Assembly: GCF_017104965.1 (NCBI RefSeq)
Contig: NZ_JAAGPR010000001.1
Span: forward strand, 248,001 to 312,000
Length of the DNA stretch: 64,000 nucleotides
Direction of reading: 5' to 3'
Source of the DNA: Paraburkholderia sp. Ac-20340
GTDB taxonomy: Bacteria; Pseudomonadota; Gammaproteobacteria; Burkholderiales; Burkholderiaceae
The translations under genes were made by a program, and so were the position numbers. Under the pieces are notes generated by a model, which did not search any database, had not been told where the DNA came from, and saw only the letters and a list, made by a program, of their open reading frames with translations. This document shows positions 16,869 through 23,668 of the stretch, in pieces; positions within the stretch are counted from its first letter, which is position 1, and each line of letters starts with the position of its first letter.

Positions 16869-16894
16869 ATGTACCTAAAAGGTACATGTGTCAA
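16869..16894 (-). promoter_or_regulatory. Minus-strand promoter with palindromic operator
   Basis: On the plus strand, ATGTACCT (16869-16876), AAA, AGGTACAT (16880-16887) is a perfect 8-bp inverted repeat with a 3-bp centre. On the minus strand a consensus -35 TTGACA (16889-16894 complement) precedes it, and TACATT 15 bp further on can serve as -10. The dyad therefore fills the promoter spacer, the classic repressor-operator layout. The regulator gene starts about 100 nt downstream, leaving a long leader. Confidence 0.6.
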
Positions 16895-16904
16895 GAACAA
16901 CAAC

Positions 16905-16928
16905 ACGCCGCCTTCGGGCGGCGTTTTC
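16905..16928 (+). terminator. Hairpin before the lysis genes
   Basis: ACGCCGCC (16905-16912), TTCG tetraloop, GGCGGCGT (16917-16924), then TTTCG. A stable 8-bp stem with a short U tract in the plus direction. It sits between the minus-strand operator and the first lysis-region gene, so it could insulate that gene from upstream late transcription or stop transcription entering from the left. Confidence 0.55.
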
Positions 16929-16961
16929 GTTTCAACAACCCTTCGCGAACAGACCACGCCT

Positions 16962-17402
16962 ATGCCGACCACCGGTGACGATTTGAGCCTCGTGAAGCTC
17001 CTTTCCGGGATTTCGGCCTCTCTTGCCGTACTCGCCGGCACACTCTCGGCCGGTTGGATGCGTGCCAGAAAGGAGCTGTCGAATACGCGGAAAGCCGAGT
17101 CGAGCGACAAGTTGGATATCCGTCGCGATGAGATTGAGGCCGCATCGCTCGAGAGCCTTGCCCGGGCATCGAAAGAATGGGAGTCGCAGTATCACAAGGC
17201 TATAGCGCGCGAGACGCGCTATAGGCGTCTGCTGGCAGTCGCTGAGGCCAAGTACAGAAAGATGGTTCAGCAGGCCGCCGAAGACCGGTTGCAGGACCGT
17301 TTGAAGATCGAGGCGCTCATGGTGAGCCTTGCCGAGAAGGATCGACGCATCGTGGAACTGCAGGCCGAACTCGGAGGCCGTCGCGCGACGGACAAAGCAT
17401 GA
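16962..17402 (+). CDS. Membrane-anchored coiled-coil protein of the lysis region
   Basis: A 146-residue protein with one N-terminal hydrophobic segment (LSGISASLAVLAGTLSAGWM, about residues 11-30) followed by a long charged alpha-helix rich in Ala, Glu, Arg and Lys. This topology (N-in anchor, periplasmic or cytosolic coil) recalls phage spanin-like or holin-accessory proteins, but no family pattern was recognised. It overlaps the following gene by ATGA. The ATG at 16962 is chosen; the open frame extends to 16782 through the hairpin and operator region, where coding is unlikely. Confidence 0.55.
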   Translation: MPTTGDDLSLVKLLSGISASLAVLAGTLSAGWMRARKELSNTRKAESSDKLDIRRDEIEAASLESLARASKEWESQYHKAIARETRYRRLLAVAEAKYRKMVQQAAEDRLQDRLKIEALMVSLAEKDRRIVELQAELGGRRATDKA

Positions 17403-17947
17403 CGAACAGTCAGCGATTGAAAGCCCTGTGGTTTCGGATCGACGTTTTCGTGCTTTCGGCACTCGTCGTGTTGCTCGCGATGGCGGCGGGCGCCGGCGTC
17501 ATGAACTGGATCAACCAGGGCGAGCGCATGCAACTCGTGAATCGCTTTCCGACCGTTCGCGCGGAAGAGCGCGCGGCATGTGAGCGCGAGTTCAAAGGGC
17601 GCATTGACGACCTGACGCAGCTCAACCAGCGCAGCGCGCAGGACCTCGCGGACATTCGTCCACTCATCAAAGACACGCACGACGTCGCCGAGTACACGCT
17701 GCGCTTTCTCGGCGATCGTGCGCGCATCAGTGACCAGCGAACGACGGCCGTGCTTCAGCAAGCGAGGCAAGCCGCGCAGGCAGCAACTGCCGCGCAGCAG
17801 ACAAGCGCGCAGGTTGAACGAAAGGTCGCTGTCGCGGCGACGAAGGCGGACGAAGCTGCAAGCACGGCACAGGCCGTCAGCAAGAAGCTGGACACGGCCA
17901 CGCGGCCAGCGCTCCCCGCCAAACCCTGGATCGGTAACAGTCACTGA
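17399..17947 (+). CDS. Membrane-anchored coiled-coil protein, i-spanin-like
   Basis: A 182-residue protein with a transmembrane helix at about residues 16-38 (VFVLSALVVLLAMAAGAGVM) and an extended, mostly helical C-terminal region rich in Ala/Gln, consistent with a periplasmic coiled coil. The layout matches inner-membrane spanins (Rz), though it is longer than usual (about 150) and lies upstream, not downstream, of the endolysin. It could also be a tail- or holin-associated factor. The gene overlaps its upstream neighbour by 4 nt, suggesting the two membrane proteins are made together. Confidence 0.5.
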   Translation: MTNSQRLKALWFRIDVFVLSALVVLLAMAAGAGVMNWINQGERMQLVNRFPTVRAEERAACEREFKGRIDDLTQLNQRSAQDLADIRPLIKDTHDVAEYTLRFLGDRARISDQRTTAVLQQARQAAQAATAAQQTSAQVERKVAVAATKADEAASTAQAVSKKLDTATRPALPAKPWIGNSH

Positions 17948-18047
17948 AAGAGAGCGCCGTTCGCGCGCTGCCTCTGCCTTCTTCCTCACCACGCCGCGTG
18001 GTCGCCAATAACGGCGATCGCGCGCCGCGTCATTTGTCGAGTACTCC

Positions 18048-18503
18048 ATGACCCCCAACGCATTTATCGCGGCGATCGCGCCGGCGGCGCGCGCGCTCGC
18101 GCTCACCACAAAGATCCCGGCCAGTTTCACGACCGCTCAGGCCGCGCTCGAATCAGGGTGGGCCACTTCGCAGCTCGCACAACGCTATTTCAATCTCTTC
18201 GGCGTGAAAGCCGATTCGAGCTGGAAGGGGCCTGTCGTTGTGCTTCCGACCTATGAATTTGTTGCCGGGCAACGCATTACGGTGCCGGCGCGCTGGCGCG
18301 TCTACGCGGACTGGCTCGGAAGCCTGAAGGATCACGCCAGCTTCCTGATCGTCAATCCGCGGTACGCCGCAGCGTTCTCGTGCACGAATGGCGCCGCATT
18401 CGCCCAGGCAGTCGCTGCCGCTGGCTATGCGACCGACCCGACTTACGCCTCAAAAATTATTTCGATCATCAACGCGCATTCCCTCACGCAGCTCGACGCA
18501 TGA
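18048..18503 (+). CDS. Endolysin, GH73 glucosaminidase (FlgJ-like)
   Basis: A 151-residue peptidoglycan hydrolase of the FlgJ-type glucosaminidase family. TTAQAALESGWATSQLA contains the catalytic Glu (residue 35), followed by YFNLFGVKADSSW and the RWRVYADWLGSLKDHASFL block, all hallmarks of glycoside hydrolase family 73. No signal peptide or SAR segment is present, so release through a holin is required. It serves lysis in this late region. About 100 nt of non-coding sequence separate it from the preceding gene; a further 47 nt lead to the next. Confidence 0.85.
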   Translation: MTPNAFIAAIAPAARALALTTKIPASFTTAQAALESGWATSQLAQRYFNLFGVKADSSWKGPVVVLPTYEFVAGQRITVPARWRVYADWLGSLKDHASFLIVNPRYAAAFSCTNGAAFAQAVAAAGYATDPTYASKIISIINAHSLTQLDA

Positions 18504-18550
18504 GGCCTTCCGCCGCTTCGCGCGGCACCTTTAACCACAACGGGGTATCC

Positions 18551-18862
18551 ATGAATGTCGTTCTGTTTTTCGTTGGCGCGATGCTTATCTTTGCCGCATG
18601 GGGGGCACTCGTGCTCCTCGGCAAGGCTGACGCACGCGAATATGTGCTGGCGCTCGGCGCGGCTCTCAGCTGGATGGCCACGCATCAAACCGCGAAGTCC
18701 GCAGCAATCTCTGAGAGTGGCGCATCGCCTGCGATCGATGCAGTTCCGCCGGCGCCGCGCGCGGGCTATACGCCCACTGTTGCTGATGGCGCTCCCATGC
18801 CGCCGCCGCCCGCGTCGCAAGCCATTGCCTCGAGCAACGTAACTCCGCCCACGATCCAGTGA
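18551..18862 (+). CDS. Small membrane protein, candidate holin
   Basis: A 103-residue protein with two hydrophobic segments, NVVLFFVGAMLIFAAWGALV (about 2-21) and a second near YVLALGAALSWMATH (about 31-45), then a Pro/Ala-rich polar tail. Two helices, small size and position right after the endolysin make it the best holin candidate here, although the Pro-rich tail is atypical and no family was recognised. ATG 18551 follows AACGGGGTATCC; the frame is open further upstream but overlaps the endolysin. Overlaps the next gene by 4 nt. Confidence 0.5.
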   Translation: MNVVLFFVGAMLIFAAWGALVLLGKADAREYVLALGAALSWMATHQTAKSAAISESGASPAIDAVPPAPRAGYTPTVADGAPMPPPPASQAIASSNVTPPTIQ

Positions 18863-19074
18863 GGCGCGCCGTCGGCGCTCTGCTGGCGGCGCTTATCGCT
18901 GGCTGTTCGGCCATTGAGCATGTGCAACTGCTTCCGGCCGTGAATCCGACCACCTACGAAGTTTCTTGCTGCATCGCGTATGCCGAGATTCCTCCATCGA
19001 CGCGCGTGACCCTCGCAGTGAAAAAAAGCGCCTCTGGCACGAAGGTCAGCCTAAGCGCGCACTGGCGTTTCTGA
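18859..19074 (+). CDS. Small lipoprotein of the lysis region
   Basis: A 71-residue lipoprotein starting at GTG 18859 (overlap GTGA with the holin candidate). The leader RRAVGALLAALIAGCSAIEH has a good lipobox (L-I-A-G-C), so the mature part would be a lipidated peptide of about 56 residues. Outer-membrane spanins (Rz1) are similar small lipoproteins, but they are usually Pro-rich, and this one is not. It may be the o-spanin partner of one of the coiled-coil proteins upstream. Confidence 0.5.
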   Translation: MRRAVGALLAALIAGCSAIEHVQLLPAVNPTTYEVSCCIAYAEIPPSTRVTLAVKKSASGTKVSLSAHWRF

Positions 19075-19121
19075 TTTCTCCCCCCGCCGCGACAGCGGCA
19101 CCTCTCCCGAAGGTTCTCACC

Positions 19122-19640
19122 ATGATGATGAAAATCAAGCGAGCCTTGATGCTCGCCGTTGGCATTTGCGCGCTCGTCTCTACGGTTGCGTGTACCACCA
19201 CCGCGCAGCAGAACGTCGCGACGCTTGCGGCGCTCGCGCAATCGAATGTCGAAAAGGCGTGCACGGTCGTCCAGCCCGTGCTGCTCAACCTGAGCGCTTC
19301 CATTCCCGGGGACGCGAATCTAAAGCTGCTTGCGACCGATAACGGGCAGCTCTGCGCGGCAGTGGCGTCACTTGACGCGACGAACGTGCAGGGGCTTGTC
19401 AACACGGTGATTCCGAGCGCTATTGCGTTGGTCTCGCTGTTGCCGATCGATACTGCGACGGCCAATACGATCCGGCTCGCGCTTGGCGCTGCATCGCTCG
19501 CGCTTTCCAACTGGTTGGCGGTGAACGGAACCACGTCGAGCACGACGTCGTCGGCAGCAGCATCGACGGCCGCTGCAGCATCGGCGGCGGCTGTGGCGAC
19601 CTCTGCAAGCGCCGCAACTGCAGCGGCGCCCGCGCAATGA
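19122..19640 (+). CDS. Ala/Ser/Thr-rich lipoprotein
   Basis: A 172-residue lipoprotein: MMMKIKRALMLAVGICALVS followed by TVAC gives a type II signal with lipobox V-A-C. The mature protein is helical with a hydrophobic part (LVNTVIPSAIALVSLLPI, about 120-140) and a C-terminal tail composed almost only of Ala, Ser and Thr. The function is unknown. Start at ATG 19122; the frame is open to 18966 but without a ribosome site. It overlaps the phospholipase gene by ATGA, so the two may act together at the cell envelope. Confidence 0.55.
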   Translation: MMMKIKRALMLAVGICALVSTVACTTTAQQNVATLAALAQSNVEKACTVVQPVLLNLSASIPGDANLKLLATDNGQLCAAVASLDATNVQGLVNTVIPSAIALVSLLPIDTATANTIRLALGAASLALSNWLAVNGTTSSTTSSAAASTAAAASAAAVATSASAATAAAPAQ

Positions 19641-20461
19641 AGCCGCTGCGCCTCGCGCTAAGCGGCTCGGGGTTCAAGGTGCCGGCGCACGTCGGCGCCT
19701 TGCAGGCGGTAGCGGACGCCGGCTTTGAACCCGTCGAGCTCGCAGGAACTTCCGGCGGCAGCATTGTCGCGGCGCTTGCCGCTTGCGGGATGTCACTCTC
19801 GGATATGAAGACGCTTTCGCTGACGTTTGACTGGTCAGGGATGCTGTCCTTCAGTCCGCTTGCGGCACTCCGCCTGCGCGGTTTCTGTGACGGCGCGCGC
19901 CTGCTCGCGTGGTTGCAGGATCATACGGGTGGCCGTACGTTCGGTGACCTGTCGACGATGCTGACGGTAGTGGCATCAGACGTAGCGAGCGAAGCGGCAT
20001 TCGAGTTCTCGCGCGCCACGACGCCGGGTGCGGCGGTCGCGCAAGCCGTTCGCGCGTCGACGTCGATCCCGTTCGTGTTCGAGCCTGTGAAGTTGGGCGC
20101 GGCGCTGCTGGCGGACGGTGGGATGGTCAACAACATCCCGGTCGACCGTCTGAAAGTCGACGAGGTGCCCCGGCTCGGCGTGCAGCTCGTCAGCCAGGAT
20201 CTTCCCCTGCGTCCGGAGCAGTCGCTTTCGCCGGTGCAGTTCTCGATGCGGCTGATTGACCTGATGCTATCCGCCTGTGAGTCGACACACGTGACGGCCG
20301 GGCAGGCGGCGGGTGCGCATATGGCGTTCGTCGAGACAGGCTATGCGTCTACGCTTGATCGGGCGATGCCGCTCGAGCTGCGCCAGCGACTCTTCAACGA
20401 TGGCTATGCAGCGGCGAAGGCTGCACTGGCCATGTTGCCCGAAGCCTCCCCCACGACCTGA
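19637..20461 (+). CDS. Patatin-like phospholipase
   Basis: A 274-residue patatin family lipid acyl hydrolase. The oxyanion motif LSGSGFKVPAHVGAL (about residues 6-20), the nucleophile GTSGGS with Ser39, and the catalytic DGG at Asp160 (ADGGMVNNIP) form the Ser-Asp dyad. It probably hydrolyses membrane phospholipids. It lies at the end of the phage lysis region, overlapping the lipoprotein gene by 4 nt, which is unusual; known roles of patatins in phage genomes range from lysis or membrane damage to host-range cargo. No signal peptide is visible, so it is cytoplasmic unless it leaves with the lysis event. Confidence 0.8.
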   Translation: MKPLRLALSGSGFKVPAHVGALQAVADAGFEPVELAGTSGGSIVAALAACGMSLSDMKTLSLTFDWSGMLSFSPLAALRLRGFCDGARLLAWLQDHTGGRTFGDLSTMLTVVASDVASEAAFEFSRATTPGAAVAQAVRASTSIPFVFEPVKLGAALLADGGMVNNIPVDRLKVDEVPRLGVQLVSQDLPLRPEQSLSPVQFSMRLIDLMLSACESTHVTAGQAAGAHMAFVETGYASTLDRAMPLELRQRLFNDGYAAAKAALAMLPEASPTT

Positions 20462-20462
20462 T

Positions 20463-20756
20463 TTACCTTTCCCTGTCCGGGGCAGACTTCCCCATCTGCC
20501 TCGGTGTCAGTGGATCGGTCAGGCAAGGCTCGGCGTTGAGTTCCTGCTCGAACAGATCCCATACCCCACCGGGCGTATTCGCCCGACCCACACTCGTTCC
20601 GATCGCATCGCGCACGTGGCTGATGCGCTGGATCGACGAACGCAGCCTGTGAATCTCCCAAAGCAACCGCTGGACGACCGGCGTCGGATTTTCGTCATAG
20701 ATCTGAGCCAGCTCTTCGGCAGTCAGCGGCGCGCGATGTCTGTGTGCCCGTCCCAT
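20463..20756 (-). CDS. SOS-regulated small prophage protein of unknown function
   Basis: A 97-residue basic protein (MGRAHRHRAPLTAEELAQIY) with a helical middle (VQRLLWEIHRLRSSIQRIS) and a polar C-terminus. No domain was recognised. The start is ATG 20756, preceded by GGAGGGGAG; the in-frame TTG at 20771 lies inside the operator and is excluded. A perfect LexA box overlaps the -10, so expression should rise on DNA damage. It is the only gene of the right arm on the minus strand, abutting the phospholipase tail to tail. In other temperate phages such SOS-driven genes encode anti-repressors or DinI-like factors; here that is inference. Confidence 0.6.
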   Translation of the reverse strand: MGRAHRHRAPLTAEELAQIYDENPTPVVQRLLWEIHRLRSSIQRISHVRDAIGTSVGRANTPGGVWDLFEQELNAEPCLTDPLTPRQMGKSAPDRER

Positions 20757-20770
20757 GACGCTCCCCTCCA

Positions 20771-20793
20771 ATACTGTGAATGCATACAGTATA
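20771..20793 (-). promoter_or_regulatory. LexA box overlapping promoter -10
   Basis: ATACTGT (20771-20777), GAATGCAT, ACAGTAT (20786-20792): the core CTGT-N8-ACAG with outer TA pairs, a perfect dyad equal to the E. coli/beta-proteobacterial LexA consensus. On the minus strand TATACT (complement of 20788-20793) is a near-consensus -10 lying in the box, so bound LexA blocks it. The box ends 14 nt before the ATG. Confidence 0.85.
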
Positions 20794-21146
20794 GAGCGGT
20801 GGTGAGGGCAGGGGCTCCAACAGACATGGGTGATCCAAAACCCCCTTGTAAGTGTTTGATTCTATTTGTGCTTGTATGTGTGTTTCAGACCCACACAAAG
20901 TGTTTCTAAAACTCACGTAATTCATTGAAAAATTTAAGGAAAGTGCTTCAATGGTGCCTGTAATCGGTGGTAATATACGCGGCCGCGAAGGAACCTCGCC
21001 GCACCTGCCAGCCATTGGCCAGCCATCTTGCGCCGCTCCTTCCTTACACAGATTACAAAGAGCGCCATCGGCGATATTCGCTGCGCTGGCCGCTCACCTG
21101 GCACTTCTCGTATCGGCCCGCCAAAAGAACGGGGCCCTGAATAAAC
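20794..21146. other. Prophage-chromosome boundary region, no gene seen
   Basis: About 350 nt without a convincing gene. The part from about 20,850 to 20,945 is clearly AT-rich with repeats of AAGTGTTT (near 20851 and 20896) and TGTGTTT, and may hold integrase arm sites or the attR core. From about 20,970 the base use returns to that of the chromosome. A 69-codon frame at 20951-21160 has no ribosome site and was not accepted. The attachment core cannot be named without the left end. Confidence 0.4.
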
Positions 21147-21920
21147 ATGAAACTCCGTAATGCCCGACTCTGGGCACCCCGAGGCCCGCGCCGCTGGTGC
21201 TATGCCGCCGCCGCGCTTGCGATTGCGAGCGTCGTGCGCATTGCGCTGCATCCGTGGCTCGGTCCGATGATGCCGGGCACGGCGTTCTGTATCGCCGCCT
21301 CGCTGGTCGAGTACTACTTTGGACTTGCGCCCGCGCTGACCGTCATGTTCCTCGGTCTCGGTATCGCCGATTATCTGTTCGTGCCGCCTTACGCCAATAT
21401 TTCCGTGCTCGATTTTCATGACACGGTGCTGCTGGTGTCGTATCCGCTGGTCACGCTGCTTGTCATTACGCTGATCGAGCGCCTGCGCCGCGAACAGTTT
21501 CGCGCGCAACTGATTACCTCGGTGGCGCAATCGCGCTATGAAATGCTGCTGCGCCACGACAACGAGCGCGCGCTGGCACGCCGCGCCGAAGACGAAACGC
21601 ATCGCCTGCTGCGCCATCTTGCGCAGCACCACGAAGGTTTCATCATGATCAAGGCGCTCGAGCGCAACGCCGCGCAGCGCGCGAGCGTGGGGCAAAGCAC
21701 GGCGGCGCTGCCGGCCGCTACGGAAGTGGCGCCGGGGCCCCTATACGACGCCGTGCATCCCGAGGACATCCAGCGTCTGAGCAATACGTTGTGGCCGGGC
21801 CATCATCGCGTGCGTCTGCGTCGCGCGCAGAATGAACGCGAATTCAGGATGACGAACTGTAACTGCGAGCGTTTCACTACGCATGCGGGCGATTTCCTCG
21901 TCCTGCGCACGGAGGACTGA
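21147..21920 (+). CDS. DUF4118 membrane protein
   Basis: A 257-residue protein whose first 115 residues form four hydrophobic helices (AAAALAIASVVRIAL; MMPGTAFCIAASLVEYYF; ALTVMFLGLGIADYLFVPP; TVLLVSYPLVTLLVITLI). This is the DUF4118 (KdpD-type) membrane domain. The remainder is cytoplasmic: a helix with Arg/Glu and a C-terminal part with DAVHPEDIQRL, reminiscent of a degenerate PAS module. No histidine kinase domain follows, unlike classic DUF4118 proteins. It starts an operon with the hydrolase (1 nt gap) and MipA-like genes, the first chromosomal genes right of the prophage. Confidence 0.65.
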   Translation: MKLRNARLWAPRGPRRWCYAAAALAIASVVRIALHPWLGPMMPGTAFCIAASLVEYYFGLAPALTVMFLGLGIADYLFVPPYANISVLDFHDTVLLVSYPLVTLLVITLIERLRREQFRAQLITSVAQSRYEMLLRHDNERALARRAEDETHRLLRHLAQHHEGFIMIKALERNAAQRASVGQSTAALPAATEVAPGPLYDAVHPEDIQRLSNTLWPGHHRVRLRRAQNEREFRMTNCNCERFTTHAGDFLVLRTED

Positions 21921-21921
21921 G

Positions 21922-22851
21922 ATGGCGACTGCCGAGATGGAACCGGCCGTGCGCGAAGCGGCCGCCCTGCGCCCGACGGGCATTTTCAGCGAAGGTGACG
22001 GCCATGCCGTGCTGCTGTTGCACGGGCTGTCGAGTTCGCCGATCGAATTGCGCTACCTCGCGCGCTATCTGCAGAACGAAGGCTTCACCGTTTGCGCACC
22101 GCTGATCGAAGGTTATAGCGCCGGCTCGAAAGAGAAGACCATGGAACAGTGGGTCGAGGCCGCCGCGCGCGAATTCGACGCGCTGGCCGCGCGTTACGAG
22201 CGCGTGTCGATCTGCGGCCTGTCGATTGGTGGCGCGCTGGCGATGCGCCTGATTCGCGAGCGCCCGGGCGCGCAGTCGCTGGTGCTGCTTTCGCTGACAC
22301 TCGCGTATGACGGCTGGGCGATTCCCTGGTATCGCTTCCTGCTGGACTGGGCTTACTACACGCCGTTGCGCCATACCTATCTTTATCGCGAATCGGAGCC
22401 GTTTGGCGTGCGCAACGAAGCGCTGCGCAAGAAGATCGCGCGTGCCATGCAGCGCAATTCGTTCAGCGAAGTGGGGCCGTCCACGATCGCGCTGCCCGCG
22501 CTGCATCAGGCGTTGCGTCTCGCGCGTGCGGCGCGCAAGGACGTCGCGGCGATCGAGAACGATACGCTCGTGATTCACGCCATCGACGATGAAACCTCCA
22601 GCCCGCGTAACCCGCGCTATGTGATCGATCATATTGGCGCGAATTTCCTGCGCACGGTCTGGCTCGACGATTCGTATCACATGATCACCTCGGATAACGA
22701 GCGCGAAATCGTTGCGCGCGAAACTACCCTGTTTCTGCGCGAGAGCGAAGTGGCGCACGGCGCGCGCGATGCGCAGAACCAGCCGGTGGTGTCGAAGGCG
22801 CTCGCGCGTCGTTTGCGCCAGTTGGCGGCAGTGGGAAGGAAGAAGGCGTGA
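21922..22851 (+). CDS. Alpha/beta hydrolase, carboxylesterase type
   Basis: A 309-residue alpha/beta-hydrolase. VLLLHGLSSSPIELRYLARY gives the oxyanion HG motif, CGLSIGG carries the nucleophile Ser101, DDETSS (near 230) offers the Asp and DDSYHMI (near 253) the His, the full triad. The pattern resembles Est30-type carboxylesterases/monoacylglycerol lipases; the substrate is unknown. Start ATG 21922 follows GGAGGACTGAG, two bases after the DUF4118 stop. The stop overlaps the next gene's GTG start (GTGA), so all three are probably cotranslated. Confidence 0.75.
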   Translation: MATAEMEPAVREAAALRPTGIFSEGDGHAVLLLHGLSSSPIELRYLARYLQNEGFTVCAPLIEGYSAGSKEKTMEQWVEAAAREFDALAARYERVSICGLSIGGALAMRLIRERPGAQSLVLLSLTLAYDGWAIPWYRFLLDWAYYTPLRHTYLYRESEPFGVRNEALRKKIARAMQRNSFSEVGPSTIALPALHQALRLARAARKDVAAIENDTLVIHAIDDETSSPRNPRYVIDHIGANFLRTVWLDDSYHMITSDNEREIVARETTLFLRESEVAHGARDAQNQPVVSKALARRLRQLAAVGRKKA

Positions 22852-23651
22852 AGCTATCGAATCTATTTAAAGCGCTCGCGTGTGCGGCCGTGCTCGCATT
22901 CACGCAACAAGCCTACGCCGACGACGCATCGTCGCAAAGCGATAGCAGCACGACGCCAGCCGAATCGCCGTGGAAGATCGCTATCGGGCCCGGCGCGTAT
23001 TTCGCGCCGCAGTATCCGGGCTCGCGCCATATGAAGGTCTATCCGTTCCCGGCGCTGGATATTTCGTACCGCGATCGCATTTTCTCGCAGGGGCCGGACG
23101 TGCTCGGCATCAACGTGCTGACCTCGGAGAATTATCACCTCGGTGCATCGCTGAGCTTCGATTTCCAGTCGCGCACGGCATCGGATGATCCGCATCTGCG
23201 CGGCCTCGGCAACGTGGACGACGGCCCTAAACTGCGTATCTTCGGCGATTACACGGTCTGGGCCTTTACGGGTGCGGTGGCGGTGTATCAGGACATTTCG
23301 GGCAATGGACAAGGCACGACGGCCAGCGCCGATCTCTATGCGTCATTGCCGCTGCAGGGCTGGCTCTTTTCAGTCGGCCCTGGTCTCACGTGGGCGAATG
23401 CGGTGTACACGCGCACGTTGTTTGGGATTTCGTCGGCGCAAAGCACGGCCTCGGGATTGCCGCAATATGCCACGGGTTCAGGCATTCGCGACGTGCATAT
23501 GACGTTCTACGCCACGCACGATTTTTCGAAGCATTGGGTCGGCTCGGTCAACGCCACGCTGGGGCGTCTGGAACACTATGCTGGCGGCAGCCCGATCACC
23601 GAGCGCCGCCGCGAGCTGACGACATTCGCCGCGCTCGATTACCGCTTCTAA
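22848..23651 (+). CDS. MipA/OmpV family outer-membrane protein
   Basis: A 267-residue outer-membrane barrel. Signal peptide: KLSNLFKALACAAVLAFTQQ then AYA before DDASSQ. The start of the mature part, WKIAIGPGAYFAPQYPGS, with PFPALDISYRDRIF, is diagnostic for the MipA/OmpV family (MltA-interacting protein), and the C-terminus ends in Phe (AALDYRF). Family members scaffold peptidoglycan enzymes or bind antibiotics and peptides; the role here is not known. GTG start at 22848 overlaps the hydrolase stop. It ends 17 nt from the convergent ABC binding protein gene. Confidence 0.85.
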   Translation: MKLSNLFKALACAAVLAFTQQAYADDASSQSDSSTTPAESPWKIAIGPGAYFAPQYPGSRHMKVYPFPALDISYRDRIFSQGPDVLGINVLTSENYHLGASLSFDFQSRTASDDPHLRGLGNVDDGPKLRIFGDYTVWAFTGAVAVYQDISGNGQGTTASADLYASLPLQGWLFSVGPGLTWANAVYTRTLFGISSAQSTASGLPQYATGSGIRDVHMTFYATHDFSKHWVGSVNATLGRLEHYAGGSPITERRRELTTFAALDYRF

Positions 23652-23668
23652 AGCGGCGTTTTCCGCGT

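Larger units (their letters stand above)
1..20900 (+). mobile_element. Prophage, right-hand part (lambda-like head, Mu-like contractile tail)
   Basis: About 21 kb of closely packed phage genes, nearly all on the plus strand and in virion assembly order: protease, decoration, capsid, joining proteins, sheath, tube, chaperone, tape measure, baseplate, fibre, lysis. Many neighbours overlap by ATGA or TAATG. The head proteins resemble lambda gpD/gpE/gpFII and the tail proteins resemble Mu, so the structural module is chimeric. Integrase, repressor and terminase are not in the window, so the element extends to the left. The right end is inferred to lie between the LexA-controlled gene (start 20756) and the chromosomal DUF4118 gene at 21147. 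The exact attachment site cannot be fixed without the left end. Confidence 0.9.

Noticed and set aside
20951..21160. A 69-codon frame before the DUF4118 gene
   Set aside because: No ribosome site, no recognisable family and overlap with the true start at 21147.
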